From an uncultured Lachnospiraceae bacterium (lineage in GTDB: Bacteria; Bacillota; Clostridia; Lachnospirales; Lachnospiraceae), in the NCBI GenBank assembly GCA_947177165.1, contig CAMWTP010000057.1, positions 1 to 32,505 of the forward strand: a DNA stretch of 32,505 nucleotides. Direction: 5' to 3'. The notes beneath the pieces were generated by a model, which did no database searches, was not told the origin of the DNA, and was given only the letters and a program-made list of their open reading frames with translations. Made by a program: the position numbers and the translations under genes. This document shows, one piece after another, positions 7,164 through 15,741 of the stretch (positions are counted from its first letter, which is position 1; each line of letters starts with the position of its first letter).

Positions 7164-8069
7164 TCACCACTCATACGGTGTCGCCTGGTACACGTAATAA
7201 TTCAGCCAGTTCGTATAAAGGTTATTGCAGTGCGCACGCCACTGCAGATTTGGTTTCTGCGTCGGATCGTCATCCGGATAGTAATTTCTCGGAATATGTA
7301 TCGGCAGTCCTTTTCCCAAATCTCTCTTATACTCTGCGTCCAGCGTATATCTATCGTACTCCGGGTGACCATTCACAAACACTTTTTTTCCGTTTTCTGC
7401 GTACGCGAGAAAGACACCCGCCTCGCTGGATTCCGCAAGCACTGTTACCTTGTCACAGTTGTGGATATCGACAGCCGCGGTCTCTGTATGACGGCTGTGC
7501 GGCGCGAGAAAATAATCGTCAAACCCGCGCACCAGCGGAACTTTTCGATTCTGCACCTTATGGGAGTAAATTCCAAAAAGCTTCTCGGAAAGCATGCGCT
7601 TCTGAATCCCATAATAGTGATAAAAACCGGCCTGAGCCCCCCAGCATATGTGCAGTGTAGATGTCACATGCGCCTCCGCCCAGTCCATAATAACACATAC
7701 TTCCCGCCAGTAATCGACCTCCTCGAAAGCAATGTCCTCCACTGGCGCACCAGTAATGATCAAACCGTCAAAGCGCTTATCCTTAATCTGCTCAAATGTT
7801 GTGTAAAAGTGATTCAAATGATTTGCCGACGTATTGAGCGATACATGACTCATCACCATCAGAAAAGTGACATCAACCTGAAGCGGCGTGTTGGACAAAG
7901 CCCGCAGCAGCTGCAGCTCTGTGTCCTGCTTCACAGGCATCAGATTCAGAATGCACACCTGCAGCGGTCTGATATCCTGATGCATCGCGCGGTTCTCATC
8001 CATCACAAATATATTCTCATTTTCCAGTATCTCTTTTGCAGGCAAGTCGCTCTGTACTTTAATAGGCAT
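7164..8069 (-). CDS. metA: homoserine O-acyltransferase, probably acetyl-specific
   Basis: The 301-residue protein is full length for MetA, which acylates homoserine in methionine synthesis in the cytoplasm. The nucleophile Cys142 (HICWGAQAG) and the His235/Glu237 pair (GHPEYD) are present. Residue 111 is Glu (TGAPVE). In this family Glu111 goes with acetyl-CoA use and Gly with succinyl-CoA, so I predict homoserine O-acetyltransferase despite the usual name. GGGAGTG precedes the ATG. It starts 27 bases after ligA ends and is likely the last gene of that unit. Confidence 0.95.
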   Translation of the reverse strand: MPIKVQSDLPAKEILENENIFVMDENRAMHQDIRPLQVCILNLMPVKQDTELQLLRALSNTPLQVDVTFLMVMSHVSLNTSANHLNHFYTTFEQIKDKRFDGLIITGAPVEDIAFEEVDYWREVCVIMDWAEAHVTSTLHICWGAQAGFYHYYGIQKRMLSEKLFGIYSHKVQNRKVPLVRGFDDYFLAPHSRHTETAAVDIHNCDKVTVLAESSEAGVFLAYAENGKKVFVNGHPEYDRYTLDAEYKRDLGKGLPIHIPRNYYPDDDPTQKPNLQWRAHCNNLYTNWLNYYVYQATPYEW

Positions 8070-8096
8070 TTTTTACACTCCCGTCTGTTTATTTTT

Positions 8097-10073
8097 TTAT
8101 AACTCCATCCCCAGATATTCTGTCATGAACTGTTCTTCCGTGAGGATTGGAACATTCAATTCTTTTGCCTTTTTATTTTTGGATGAATTGGATGTGGCAT
8201 CATTGTTGATCAGGCAGACTGTTTTGGCAGACACACTTCCCGCCACTTTTCCGCCCTTTTTCTCAATCAAATCCTTCAGCTCATTTCTGCTGCCAAAATG
8301 ATTCAGACTTCCTGTCACGACAAAAGTCTGTCCCCCGAGCGTCTGACCGGCCTCATCAATCTCCTCCCTGACGATACGAACCTCTTGTAAGAGATTGTCA
8401 AACGCTGCGTTGTTCTTCCCGTCAGAGAAATAGTCCACAAAAGCTCTGGCAATCACTTCCCCGATTCCGTCTATCTCGCTGAGTTCCTCCGCTGTCGCAT
8501 GACGCATCGCATCGATGTCATACTTGTAATACCTGCAGATAACCTTCGCATTGGCAAGCCCGATATTGGCGATACCCAGACTGTAAATCAGGTTCGGCAG
8601 CTCCACATCTCTTGCCTTCTCTATTCCATCCATAAGTTTCTTGTAGGACCGCTCCCCAAAGCCTTCCATCGCCACAATTTCCGCCCTGTATCTGTCAAGA
8701 TGAAACATATCCTGGTATTGATGAAGGAAGCCCTTCCCGATAAATTTTTCCAGCGTCGCTTCCGACAGTCCATCGATATTCATGGCATCACGGCTGACAA
8801 ATAGCGTAAAGGATTTGATTTTCTTGGCATCACAGTCCGGATTGGTACAGTAGAGCGACTGCACTTCATTGACTGCGCGCAGCTCTGTCTTCCCGCCGCA
8901 GACCGGACAGGTCTCTGGTATCTCCAGAGTATCACTGCCTGTAAGGTTTTCCGCAATCTGCGGAATGATCATGTTGGCCTTGTATACAGTTATTCTGTCA
9001 CCAATGCCAAGTTTCAAACCTTTCAGGATACTAATATTATGAACAGAGGCTCTGCTCACTGTCGTCCCCTCCAGCTCCACCGGCTCAAAAATGGCAACAG
9101 GATTGATTAGTCCGGTGCGGCTTGCGCTCCACTCCATCTCCTTCAGCGTCGTCTCACGCATCTCGTCTGCCCATTTAAAAGCAATGGAATCCCGCGGAAA
9201 CTTTGCCGTGCGTCCCAGAGAACGGCCATAAGCAATATCGTCATAGGTTAACACAAGTCCGTCCGAAGGCACCTCGTAGGTCTGGATACGCGTCTCGTAA
9301 TCTGCCACCGCGTCGACGATATTCTCTGCGTTGACACGCAGATATGGAACCACATCAAAGCCCTGCTCCTGTAAAAATTCAAACTGCTTCTCTCTTGAAT
9401 TTCCAAAATCTATGCCGTCCGCCTTCACAAGGGCAAATGCATAGAACCGCACATTTCGCTCTGCTGTGACCTGATTATTGAGCTGTCTGACGGAACCAGA
9501 ACAGAGGTTCCTCGGATTTTTATACTTTGCATCCACGTCCTCAATATGGCTGTTGATCTCCTCAAAATCATGATAAGTGATGACAGCCTCTCCCCGGAGT
9601 ATCAGTTCTCCCTGATATCGGATGCACAGCGGAATATTCCTGAACACTTTTGCATTGTTTGTGATTACTTCCCCAACCTCACCGTTTCCGCGGGTGACAG
9701 CCTTCAACAGCTCCCCGTTCTGATAGGTCAGCACGATTGTCAGTCCGTCAAGTTTCCAGCTCAGTAGCCCATCCTTGTCCCCAAGCCAGTCCCTGAGCTC
9801 TTCCCGCTCTTTGGTTTTACCGAGAGAGAGCATCGGGCTTTCGTGTGCCTCTTTCGGCAGCTCGTCAACCGCCTCGTATCCAACACTGACCGTGGGACTT
9901 CCAGTCAGAATCATGCCCGTTTCCTGCTCAAGTTCCACCAGCTCATCGTACAGTTTATCATACTCATAGTTGCTCATGATTTCCCTGTCTTGTGCATAGT
10001 ACGCCCTGGAAGCTTCCCTCAATTTCTCCACAAGTTCCTTCATTCTATGTATCTTTTCATTGTTTTCTGCCAT
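8097..10073 (-). CDS. ligA: NAD-dependent DNA ligase, divergent LigA type
   Basis: It seals nicks in duplex DNA using NAD. In the 658-residue product the adenylated lysine is Lys107 in KLDG. The zinc-binding cysteines are 389, 392, 409 and 414, followed by helix-hairpin-helix repeats and a C-terminal BRCT domain from about 577 (GGQTFVVTGSLNHFGSRNEL). The start at 10073 is set by GGAGGGG just upstream. The in-frame start at 10115 would overlap rluF. Several core motifs differ from standard LigA: SWKLDG for the usual PKIDG, and TRGNGEVGEVIT for TRGDG..GEDVT. It may be a second ligase of the genome. Confidence 0.92.
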   Translation of the reverse strand: MAENNEKIHRMKELVEKLREASRAYYAQDREIMSNYEYDKLYDELVELEQETGMILTGSPTVSVGYEAVDELPKEAHESPMLSLGKTKEREELRDWLGDKDGLLSWKLDGLTIVLTYQNGELLKAVTRGNGEVGEVITNNAKVFRNIPLCIRYQGELILRGEAVITYHDFEEINSHIEDVDAKYKNPRNLCSGSVRQLNNQVTAERNVRFYAFALVKADGIDFGNSREKQFEFLQEQGFDVVPYLRVNAENIVDAVADYETRIQTYEVPSDGLVLTYDDIAYGRSLGRTAKFPRDSIAFKWADEMRETTLKEMEWSASRTGLINPVAIFEPVELEGTTVSRASVHNISILKGLKLGIGDRITVYKANMIIPQIAENLTGSDTLEIPETCPVCGGKTELRAVNEVQSLYCTNPDCDAKKIKSFTLFVSRDAMNIDGLSEATLEKFIGKGFLHQYQDMFHLDRYRAEIVAMEGFGERSYKKLMDGIEKARDVELPNLIYSLGIANIGLANAKVICRYYKYDIDAMRHATAEELSEIDGIGEVIARAFVDYFSDGKNNAAFDNLLQEVRIVREEIDEAGQTLGGQTFVVTGSLNHFGSRNELKDLIEKKGGKVAGSVSAKTVCLINNDATSNSSKNKKAKELNVPILTEEQFMTEYLGMEL

Positions 10074-10087
10074 ATTCCCCTCCATAG

Positions 10088-10807
10088 TTACTGATGTTTC
10101 TCTGACATACCACACATGCGGTAGAGCATTGCAAGCTCCTCCCCTTTTAACTCGCGATATGTGCCACTTTTCAGTCCGGCAAGTTCAATGTTCATCACAC
10201 GGACCCGTGTCAGAGTCTTTACCTTGTACCCCAGACTCTCACACATCCGCCTGATCTGTCTGTTGAGCCCTTGTGTCAGCACGATACGAAATGTGTATTT
10301 GCCAATACGCTCTGCCAGACAGGAACGTGTCGTCTCATTCAACTCTTTTAAATAGACACCCTGCGATAATTTCACCAAAAAATCATCCGTGTATTCCCTG
10401 TCCACCTTGACAACGTACTCTTTTTCATGGCGGTTCGCCCCCCGCATCATGCGCTGTATCAGTTCCCCGTCATTTGTCAGAATCATCAATCCATCAGAGT
10501 CTTTGTCAAGGCGTCCTGCATAGGTGAGCCGCACGGGATATTTCACTGCCTGGACAATCGTCCTCTCCGCATGTTTGTCCTTTTCTGTGCAGGTGATTCC
10601 AACAGGTTTATTGTATGCCAGAACAACTTTTGAAGATACAGGTTTTATCAAACTCCCGTTCACCTCAACACAGTCCTGAGCGCATACCTGCATACCGCTC
10701 ACAGCCTTTTGACCATTTACTTTTACCCTGCCCTGATCAATTAATTTGTCCGCCTCGCGTCTCGAGCATATGCCACATTCTGCAAGGTATTTGTTCAATC
10801 TGGTCAT
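10088..10807 (-). CDS. rluF: RluF-type 23S rRNA pseudouridine synthase
   Basis: This 239-residue RsuA/RluB/E/F-family enzyme has an N-terminal S4 RNA-binding domain (residues 1-60, LNKYLAECGICSRREADKLI) and the catalytic segment GRLDKDSDGLMILTNDGEL with the active Asp. HEKEYVVKVD and GLNRQIRRMCESLGY are close to RluF, which modifies the peptidyl transferase region of 23S rRNA. I use the ATG at 10807. An upstream TTG at 10828 would add residues unlike an S4 domain. It ends 14 bases before ligA. Confidence 0.88.
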   Translation of the reverse strand: MTRLNKYLAECGICSRREADKLIDQGRVKVNGQKAVSGMQVCAQDCVEVNGSLIKPVSSKVVLAYNKPVGITCTEKDKHAERTIVQAVKYPVRLTYAGRLDKDSDGLMILTNDGELIQRMMRGANRHEKEYVVKVDREYTDDFLVKLSQGVYLKELNETTRSCLAERIGKYTFRIVLTQGLNRQIRRMCESLGYKVKTLTRVRVMNIELAGLKSGTYRELKGEELAMLYRMCGMSEKHQ

Positions 10808-10834
10808 CTCATTGCGTCCTCTCTCCAACCCTTT

Positions 10835-11266
10835 TTATAAAAACTTTTTTAGTCTTCCGATTGACTTTTCCTCAAAATCCACCAGCTCCCTGGCTACCTC
10901 CATCGAAGTGTTTCCCGAATTCTGATGATGATTGATGGACTTCCACATATTGGTAATCCCTCTGCTGCTGCCCTGAATCATAACCTCTGCGATCTTACTG
11001 GTACTGCAGTTGGTGAGTGTATTCATCTGAATGCCGCCCTTTAGCACCAGCTCCTGCATGGCGCTGCCGTGATATCCCTCGACCCGCTCACTTTGCAGTC
11101 TGTCCGTCGCTTTATTCTGTATCACAGAATACAAAAGCTTCTCTTTGGAAAGCTCCTGCCGCAGTTCCTCATCGCGGACTTTTTCTGAGATGGCATCAAT
11201 CGCGTGGATTGCCATACCAGTATTTTTCTGGACTTCCCTCAAAATCTCCTGATCATCTTTTCTCAT
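10835..11266 (-). CDS. helical protein, unknown function
   Basis: The 143-residue hydrophilic protein is predicted to be mostly helical, with repeated Glu-rich amphipathic stretches and an SINHHQNSGNTSMEVAREL segment near 110-130. It vaguely recalls ferritin-like four-helix bundles, but no metal ligand set is evident. AAGGAG supports the ATG at 11266 over an upstream in-frame start at 11326. It lies between an oxidoreductase and rluF on the same strand, with a 61-base gap above and 27 bases below. Confidence 0.7.
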   Translation of the reverse strand: MRKDDQEILREVQKNTGMAIHAIDAISEKVRDEELRQELSKEKLLYSVIQNKATDRLQSERVEGYHGSAMQELVLKGGIQMNTLTNCSTSKIAEVMIQGSSRGITNMWKSINHHQNSGNTSMEVARELVDFEEKSIGRLKKFL

Positions 11267-11327
11267 AGCTATCTCCTTTTCATTATGAATGCTTCCGATA
11301 GCTATAGTATTACCATTTTTTAGCAAT

Positions 11328-12383
11328 CTATGCCTGAATATCTGAATCCTCCCGTATCGTATCCTCTACCTCGCCGGTCAGCAGCTCCACATTTTCCTTC
11401 TCTTTCTCAAAAGGGAAAACAACTCCCCACTGCGCACGCAGCTCATCCATCTGTCTCATGATACGCAGGATTTCATCGTGCGGCATCTCCCAGCATTCCT
11501 TCTCGCCCTTCTCGATAGCCTCCATGCAAGAGTACACCTCATACTCATAGCCTGTTATCTGCTTGGGAGCCTTCACTGATTTCACTGCCTTATAGCTCGT
11601 ATCATACACTGTGACAGATGCAAAATTATTAATATTCTCGATAACTATATATCCTTTAGGGCCGTAAATCACGCCTCTCCGGTCGCTCAAACCATTCATT
11701 GTACAGTTCAGCACTGCCATCCTGCCATCTTTGTATGTGATGGTAATGCTCTCAGATGCATCCACCCCGGTATCCGCGAGAACACAGGACGAGTCTGTTT
11801 TCTCTATCTCCCTGCCAAACATCATGGCTGCAAAATTTAATGTATACACACCCAGATCAAGCAGTGCACCGCCTGCAAGCGCCGGGTCTGTCAGTCTCTT
11901 TTTATCTGAGACAAGATAACCGAGGTTTGCCGTCAGCATATTCGGCTCCCCTATGATTCCCGAATTCAGGATTCCCCTGATTGTGGTGAGCATTGGCATA
12001 TACCGCACCCACATGGCTTCTGCCACAAACACACCTCTCTCCTTTGCCAGTGTCAGTATCTCCTCTGCCTGCCTTGCATTCGCCGTAAAAGCCTTCTCGC
12101 ACAATACGTTTTTGCCGCTTTCTATACATAGTTTCATATTTGCATAGTGTTCTGAGTGCGGCGTTGCAATATAGATCAGATCAATCTTATCGTCAAGCAT
12201 CATTTCCTCGTAAGAGGTATATGCCACCTTAATCCCATATTCGTTTGCAAATTCCTGTGCTCTTTCTTCGCTCCTTGACGCCACACCATGACATTTCACA
12301 TTTTTCATTTTTTTGATTGTGCCTGCCATGACGCCTGCTATTTTCCCGGTTCCCATGATACCGATACGCTTTTGTTTAAACAT
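11328..12383 (-). CDS. Gfo/Idh/MocA family NAD(P)-dependent oxidoreductase
   Basis: The 351-residue protein has an N-terminal Rossmann motif GIMGTGKIAG and the family signature LCEKAFTAN, where most members have EKP. A C-terminal alpha/beta domain includes GGALLDLGVYTLNFAAMMFG. Relatives oxidise or reduce sugars, inositols or related compounds. No substrate-specific neighbour is present, so the substrate is open. It heads the run that continues with the helical protein, rluF, ligA and metA. Confidence 0.88.
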   Translation of the reverse strand: MFKQKRIGIMGTGKIAGVMAGTIKKMKNVKCHGVASRSEERAQEFANEYGIKVAYTSYEEMMLDDKIDLIYIATPHSEHYANMKLCIESGKNVLCEKAFTANARQAEEILTLAKERGVFVAEAMWVRYMPMLTTIRGILNSGIIGEPNMLTANLGYLVSDKKRLTDPALAGGALLDLGVYTLNFAAMMFGREIEKTDSSCVLADTGVDASESITITYKDGRMAVLNCTMNGLSDRRGVIYGPKGYIVIENINNFASVTVYDTSYKAVKSVKAPKQITGYEYEVYSCMEAIEKGEKECWEMPHDEILRIMRQMDELRAQWGVVFPFEKEKENVELLTGEVEDTIREDSDIQA

Positions 12384-12435
12384 ACATCATCCCATACCTT
12401 TCGCAACAGCTCCGTTTCAATAATCATAAATGAAA

Positions 12436-12460
12436 GCCCATGCAGCATAAGGCTACATGG
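12436..12460 (-). terminator. intrinsic terminator of the SH3b protein gene
   Basis: The stem CCCATG.AGC with GCT.CATGGG has a five-base loop and is followed by CTTTCATTT on the minus strand. It also has TTTT on the other side and could act in both directions. Confidence 0.6.
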
Positions 12461-12527
12461 GTTTTGCATCTATTACACTATTCTATTATAGACGATATAT
12501 GTATCTGTTTTCAAGACAAACGAACAA

Positions 12528-14231
12528 TTATCTCTCAAAAAATTCTGCCTTGACAAAACCTGTTGTTCCATTGAAATCAATCTTGTACCATTCACCCTGA
12601 TCTTCAAGCAGAGTGTAGGAAGTTCCTGTCTGTGCAGAACCAATTCGCTCAGACTCCTGGCTGGCCTGACTTCTCACATTTACGTTGGTTGTAGCTGTGA
12701 CCACGCTGACCGCCTGCGCTGTTTCCTGCGTCGTTACAACTTCAAGATAATCGCTCTTGATATAGGCCTCCTTGTCCTCAAAAATAACCTTGCTCCATCC
12801 GTTTACCCTGTCCTCAACACGCTTCAGCTCTGTTCCAGCCTGGGCTTTACCGATTTTGTCCGCTTCCTCACTGTCGGAAGAGCGCACATTGACAGTATCT
12901 GTCGTTCTCACAATCTGATTCACTACCTGATTCTGAGGCAGCTCTTCTTCACTTGCGACTGACGTCTCCGCAGGCTGTACCTCACCAGCTTCTGTCTGAG
13001 GTGTATCTCCACTCTCCTCCTGCGTCTCTAGCTGTGCCAGCGCCACACCGACAGACTCCTTGATCACTACCGGAAGTTCTGTCATAAACTGGGCAAGCAC
13101 CTCGTCCGACGCAGTTGCTTCCGTATAGTCAACGTTAATCTCGTTGTACAGATCAACCACATCATCCTGGTTCGTGACAAGCTTAAATGCAGCTTTGATG
13201 TTTTCCTCAGTATCTCCGTCAATCTTAAGGCTTCCGTCATCTGCAGTGTAGACATAAAATGCATTCAATCCCGGAGCCTCTGTCTCGATATCCTTGAACT
13301 TGACATCATACGTCACATACACAAAATAGGAGTTTTCCTCCATTCCCGGCTTTGTGTAACAATTGATATTGTCATACCGTTCTATAAACTCGCTCTTCTT
13401 CTCATAGGTGATAATTTCCCGGTCTGTATTGTAATCCTTAAGTGCCCTGACCACATCCATATCACCGTCCGCCAGAGCGGTACAAAAAGTCTGCATCAGC
13501 TCATTGACATTGGCATAAGCATTCTCGGCCAAAGGCTCATCACTCAATGTGACAGCACCAGCCGTGTCTAATCGCTCCTCTGTATTCAGAGACAGATTAT
13601 CTACCGTCTGACTCTTCCGGGAACTGATATATGAAATCACCACTGCAATAATAATTGCACATGCCGCAACAGGTAATAAAATCTTTGCGGCATTCATGGC
13701 TATTCCCTTAATCTGTTCTGATGAAACATCCGTCACTGTCTTTCCATTGACTGATGCGGGCTTCGTTTCCTGATTAACACGTTCTTTTCTGGAATCCTCT
13801 TTGGGAGTACTTTCTTTTGGAATATTTTCTTTCGGAATACTTTCTTTTGAGGAATTTCCTTTTGAAGAATTTTCTTTCGGAGTATTCTCTTTTTGCAGTT
13901 CTTCCTTCCGGGGTGTCTCCTTTTTACTTATATTATTTTCATTTTTCGTATTATCCGGTTTTGGCCGGTTGTCAGCCGGCTTTTCGTTTTTCTGTAATGC
14001 AGCTGTCTTCTGAGCACCCGGCTTTTCGTTCTCTCGCTGCTCCTTCGTATTCCTGTTCTCTACTTTCTCATCTGTATTTTTTTGAATCGCCTTCGCACTG
14101 CTCTTTCCACTATCTTCTTTCTTCTCTGGTGTATTATTTGACTTTCCCTCTTCTGTATTCAGCACTTCTGTGTTATTATTTGTATTTGGATCGCTTTTCT
14201 GCTTGTTTCTCTTTTTTTTCCTGTTATCCAT
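12528..14231 (-). CDS. membrane-anchored protein with two C-terminal SH3b domains
   Basis: The 567-residue protein starts with a long charged, low-complexity region (1-170) containing repeats of the type SKE-IPKEN-STPKE. One membrane helix follows at about 183-203, so the N-terminus is probably cytoplasmic. An external part near 230-370 (ANVNELMQTFCTALADGDMD) looks like an NTF2-like fold. Two bacterial SH3 domains end the protein, at about 435-490 (TVNVRSSDSEEADKIG) and 512-567 (NVNVRSQASQESERIG). SH3b domains usually bind peptidoglycan, so a cell-wall role is likely. GGAG precedes the ATG at 14231. tRNA-Arg lies 40 bases upstream. Confidence 0.82.
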   Translation of the reverse strand: MDNRKKKRNKQKSDPNTNNNTEVLNTEEGKSNNTPEKKEDSGKSSAKAIQKNTDEKVENRNTKEQRENEKPGAQKTAALQKNEKPADNRPKPDNTKNENNISKKETPRKEELQKENTPKENSSKGNSSKESIPKENIPKESTPKEDSRKERVNQETKPASVNGKTVTDVSSEQIKGIAMNAAKILLPVAACAIIIAVVISYISSRKSQTVDNLSLNTEERLDTAGAVTLSDEPLAENAYANVNELMQTFCTALADGDMDVVRALKDYNTDREIITYEKKSEFIERYDNINCYTKPGMEENSYFVYVTYDVKFKDIETEAPGLNAFYVYTADDGSLKIDGDTEENIKAAFKLVTNQDDVVDLYNEINVDYTEATASDEVLAQFMTELPVVIKESVGVALAQLETQEESGDTPQTEAGEVQPAETSVASEEELPQNQVVNQIVRTTDTVNVRSSDSEEADKIGKAQAGTELKRVEDRVNGWSKVIFEDKEAYIKSDYLEVVTTQETAQAVSVVTATTNVNVRSQASQESERIGSAQTGTSYTLLEDQGEWYKIDFNGTTGFVKAEFFER

Positions 14232-14271
14232 CTCTACTCCTATCCATCACTGCCAAACCCATTGCTGGAAA

Positions 14272-14343
14272 TGCACCCGGCAGGAATCGAACCTGCATTA
14301 AAGGCGTCGGAGGCCTCCGTTCTATCCATTAGACTACGGGTGC
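14272..14343 (-). tRNA. tRNA-Arg, anticodon CCG
   Basis: The minus strand folds as a cloverleaf. The acceptor GCACCCG pairs with CGGGTGC, the anticodon stem is GAGGC/GCCTT with loop CTCCGAC, and the T arm is GCAGG-TTCGATT-CCTGC. U33 precedes the CCG anticodon, which reads CGG. The D stem has one A-C mismatch. CCA is not encoded. Confidence 0.95.
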
Positions 14344-14442
14344 TGGATATGATATACATCACGTCTGTAATCATAACACAATTATTTTCATTTGTCTATA
14401 AGAGAAATAAAATTGATTGTGCGATAAATACATTTTTCGTGT

Positions 14443-14802
14443 CTACTGCTGATATTTTTCACACAGTGCATCGAATCGAAATACCTGATCCTGCAGTGAC
14501 GTAAAAGCCGCTTCGTCACTCACTTTAAGCTGATCGAGAAACTTAAAAAGTTTGTCCTGAAGTTTATAGTGCTCCCTCGCATCCACACGGTAGAAATTGG
14601 CATTGCGCATGATCTTTTCAAGGTACTTTACAATCTGCCTGTCGTTTCCTTTTTTCAGGGCGTTCTGCAAAAGTTCCATGTTATCCACTTCGGGAGAATC
14701 TGTCACCCTCGCAAACGTGTTTGCTCCGATCGCATAATACTCCTCCCCGATCTGATAGATAAAACTTTTCTTTTCATATAGGCTTTCCTTAAAATCACTC
14801 AT
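14443..14802 (-). CDS. helical protein, unknown function
   Basis: The 119-residue soluble protein is rich in charged residues and has one cysteine near the end. I see no known motif. Its first part (FIYQIGEEYYAIGANTFARV) could be a short beta segment, and the rest is helical. GGAGGAG lies just upstream of the ATG at 14802. It stands alone between the AlkD-like gene and tRNA-Arg, with an 80-base gap above. Confidence 0.7.
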   Translation of the reverse strand: MSDFKESLYEKKSFIYQIGEEYYAIGANTFARVTDSPEVDNMELLQNALKKGNDRQIVKYLEKIMRNANFYRVDAREHYKLQDKLFKFLDQLKVSDEAAFTSLQDQVFRFDALCEKYQQ

Positions 14803-14882
14803 GCAGCTCCTCCAAAATTTCTCTTAACAGTTCCCCAGCTTCTGTATATCGATTAAAATTTTACCACGAAATCAATGATTTG

Positions 14883-15713
14883 TCATCCCTTTTTCAAGCT
14901 TTTCATGTATTCTTTCACAGCCTGATCCGGATTCAGGGACTCCCGTATTTTCTGCAATGTCTTATTGTATGTCCATGTATCCATATGACACTCACCGGCA
15001 AGCATCCGTGCGCTCTCATACGGAAAACAGACAAAAGTTTCCGCCATGAGCCATGCTGCTGCCATCTGTGCATAGTATCCCTGCTCAAACGGTCTGTTCA
15101 ATGTGGCGAGTATTTTCTCCAAATACGGATACTGCGCCTTTGTACAGACCGAAAGCTCCTGATTGGGAAAGCTGTCACTGATGTCTGCCATGCAAACCAC
15201 TCTGTTTCTTGCGATTTTATGATTATCAGAATCATACTTGAGATACTGGCTCAGAAGCAGTATAAGTGCAGCCCTAACCTCATATTCGCGGTCAGAATAC
15301 AGATAAGACTGCATAAACTCCCACACTTCATCCCGATACCTGTTTGCAAAAACAAGGGAATTGCAGAAGCTGTCACAGACGGACCAGTTATCGATATGCG
15401 GAATAAAAGATCTCAGGTACGCGAGCCCCTCCTCGCAGGGAACTCCCTTTTTAGCCGTTCCATATCCGATTATCATTCCGCGGAGCATCGTCTCCTCAAA
15501 ATAAAGATCCTCATACACTCCGTCATAAACAGCTATTTCATCCTGCCACCCTGCTTTGTTCTCCTTATCGTTGACGATACTTTTGGCAATCCGCCTCAGC
15601 TGCGGCAGTCTCACCCCCAGAAGGGGCGTTGCCCCGGGAATAAGTCCTGCCGAAAACTCCTTATAGCGCTCATCTGCATACTGTGCCAGCATACCTCTGA
15701 TTTCTTCCCTCAT
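14883..15713 (-). CDS. DNA alkylation repair protein, AlkD family
   Basis: The 276-residue protein matches the HEAT-repeat DNA glycosylases that remove alkylated purines. GATPLLGVRLPQLRRIAK near 27-44 and HIDNWSVCDSF near 107-116 are characteristic. Trp110 and Asp114 match the Trp and Asp of the AlkD active site. GGAGACAG precedes the ATG. It follows leuA with a gap of 28 bases and may share the leucine T-box controlled transcript, which would be an odd pairing of repair with leucine synthesis. Confidence 0.88.
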   Translation of the reverse strand: MREEIRGMLAQYADERYKEFSAGLIPGATPLLGVRLPQLRRIAKSIVNDKENKAGWQDEIAVYDGVYEDLYFEETMLRGMIIGYGTAKKGVPCEEGLAYLRSFIPHIDNWSVCDSFCNSLVFANRYRDEVWEFMQSYLYSDREYEVRAALILLLSQYLKYDSDNHKIARNRVVCMADISDSFPNQELSVCTKAQYPYLEKILATLNRPFEQGYYAQMAAAWLMAETFVCFPYESARMLAGECHMDTWTYNKTLQKIRESLNPDQAVKEYMKSLKKG

Positions 15714-15741
15714 CTGTCTCCATCACCCCTGCCCGATTCCG

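Noticed and set aside
7230..8102. Long plus-strand open frame of 290 codons opposite metA.
   Set aside because: metA has all catalytic motifs and a ribosome binding site; the opposite frame has no recognisable domain and is a shadow.
14272..14343. tRNA-Arg as the attachment site of a mobile element.
   Set aside because: No partial tRNA copy, integrase or composition change is seen next to it.
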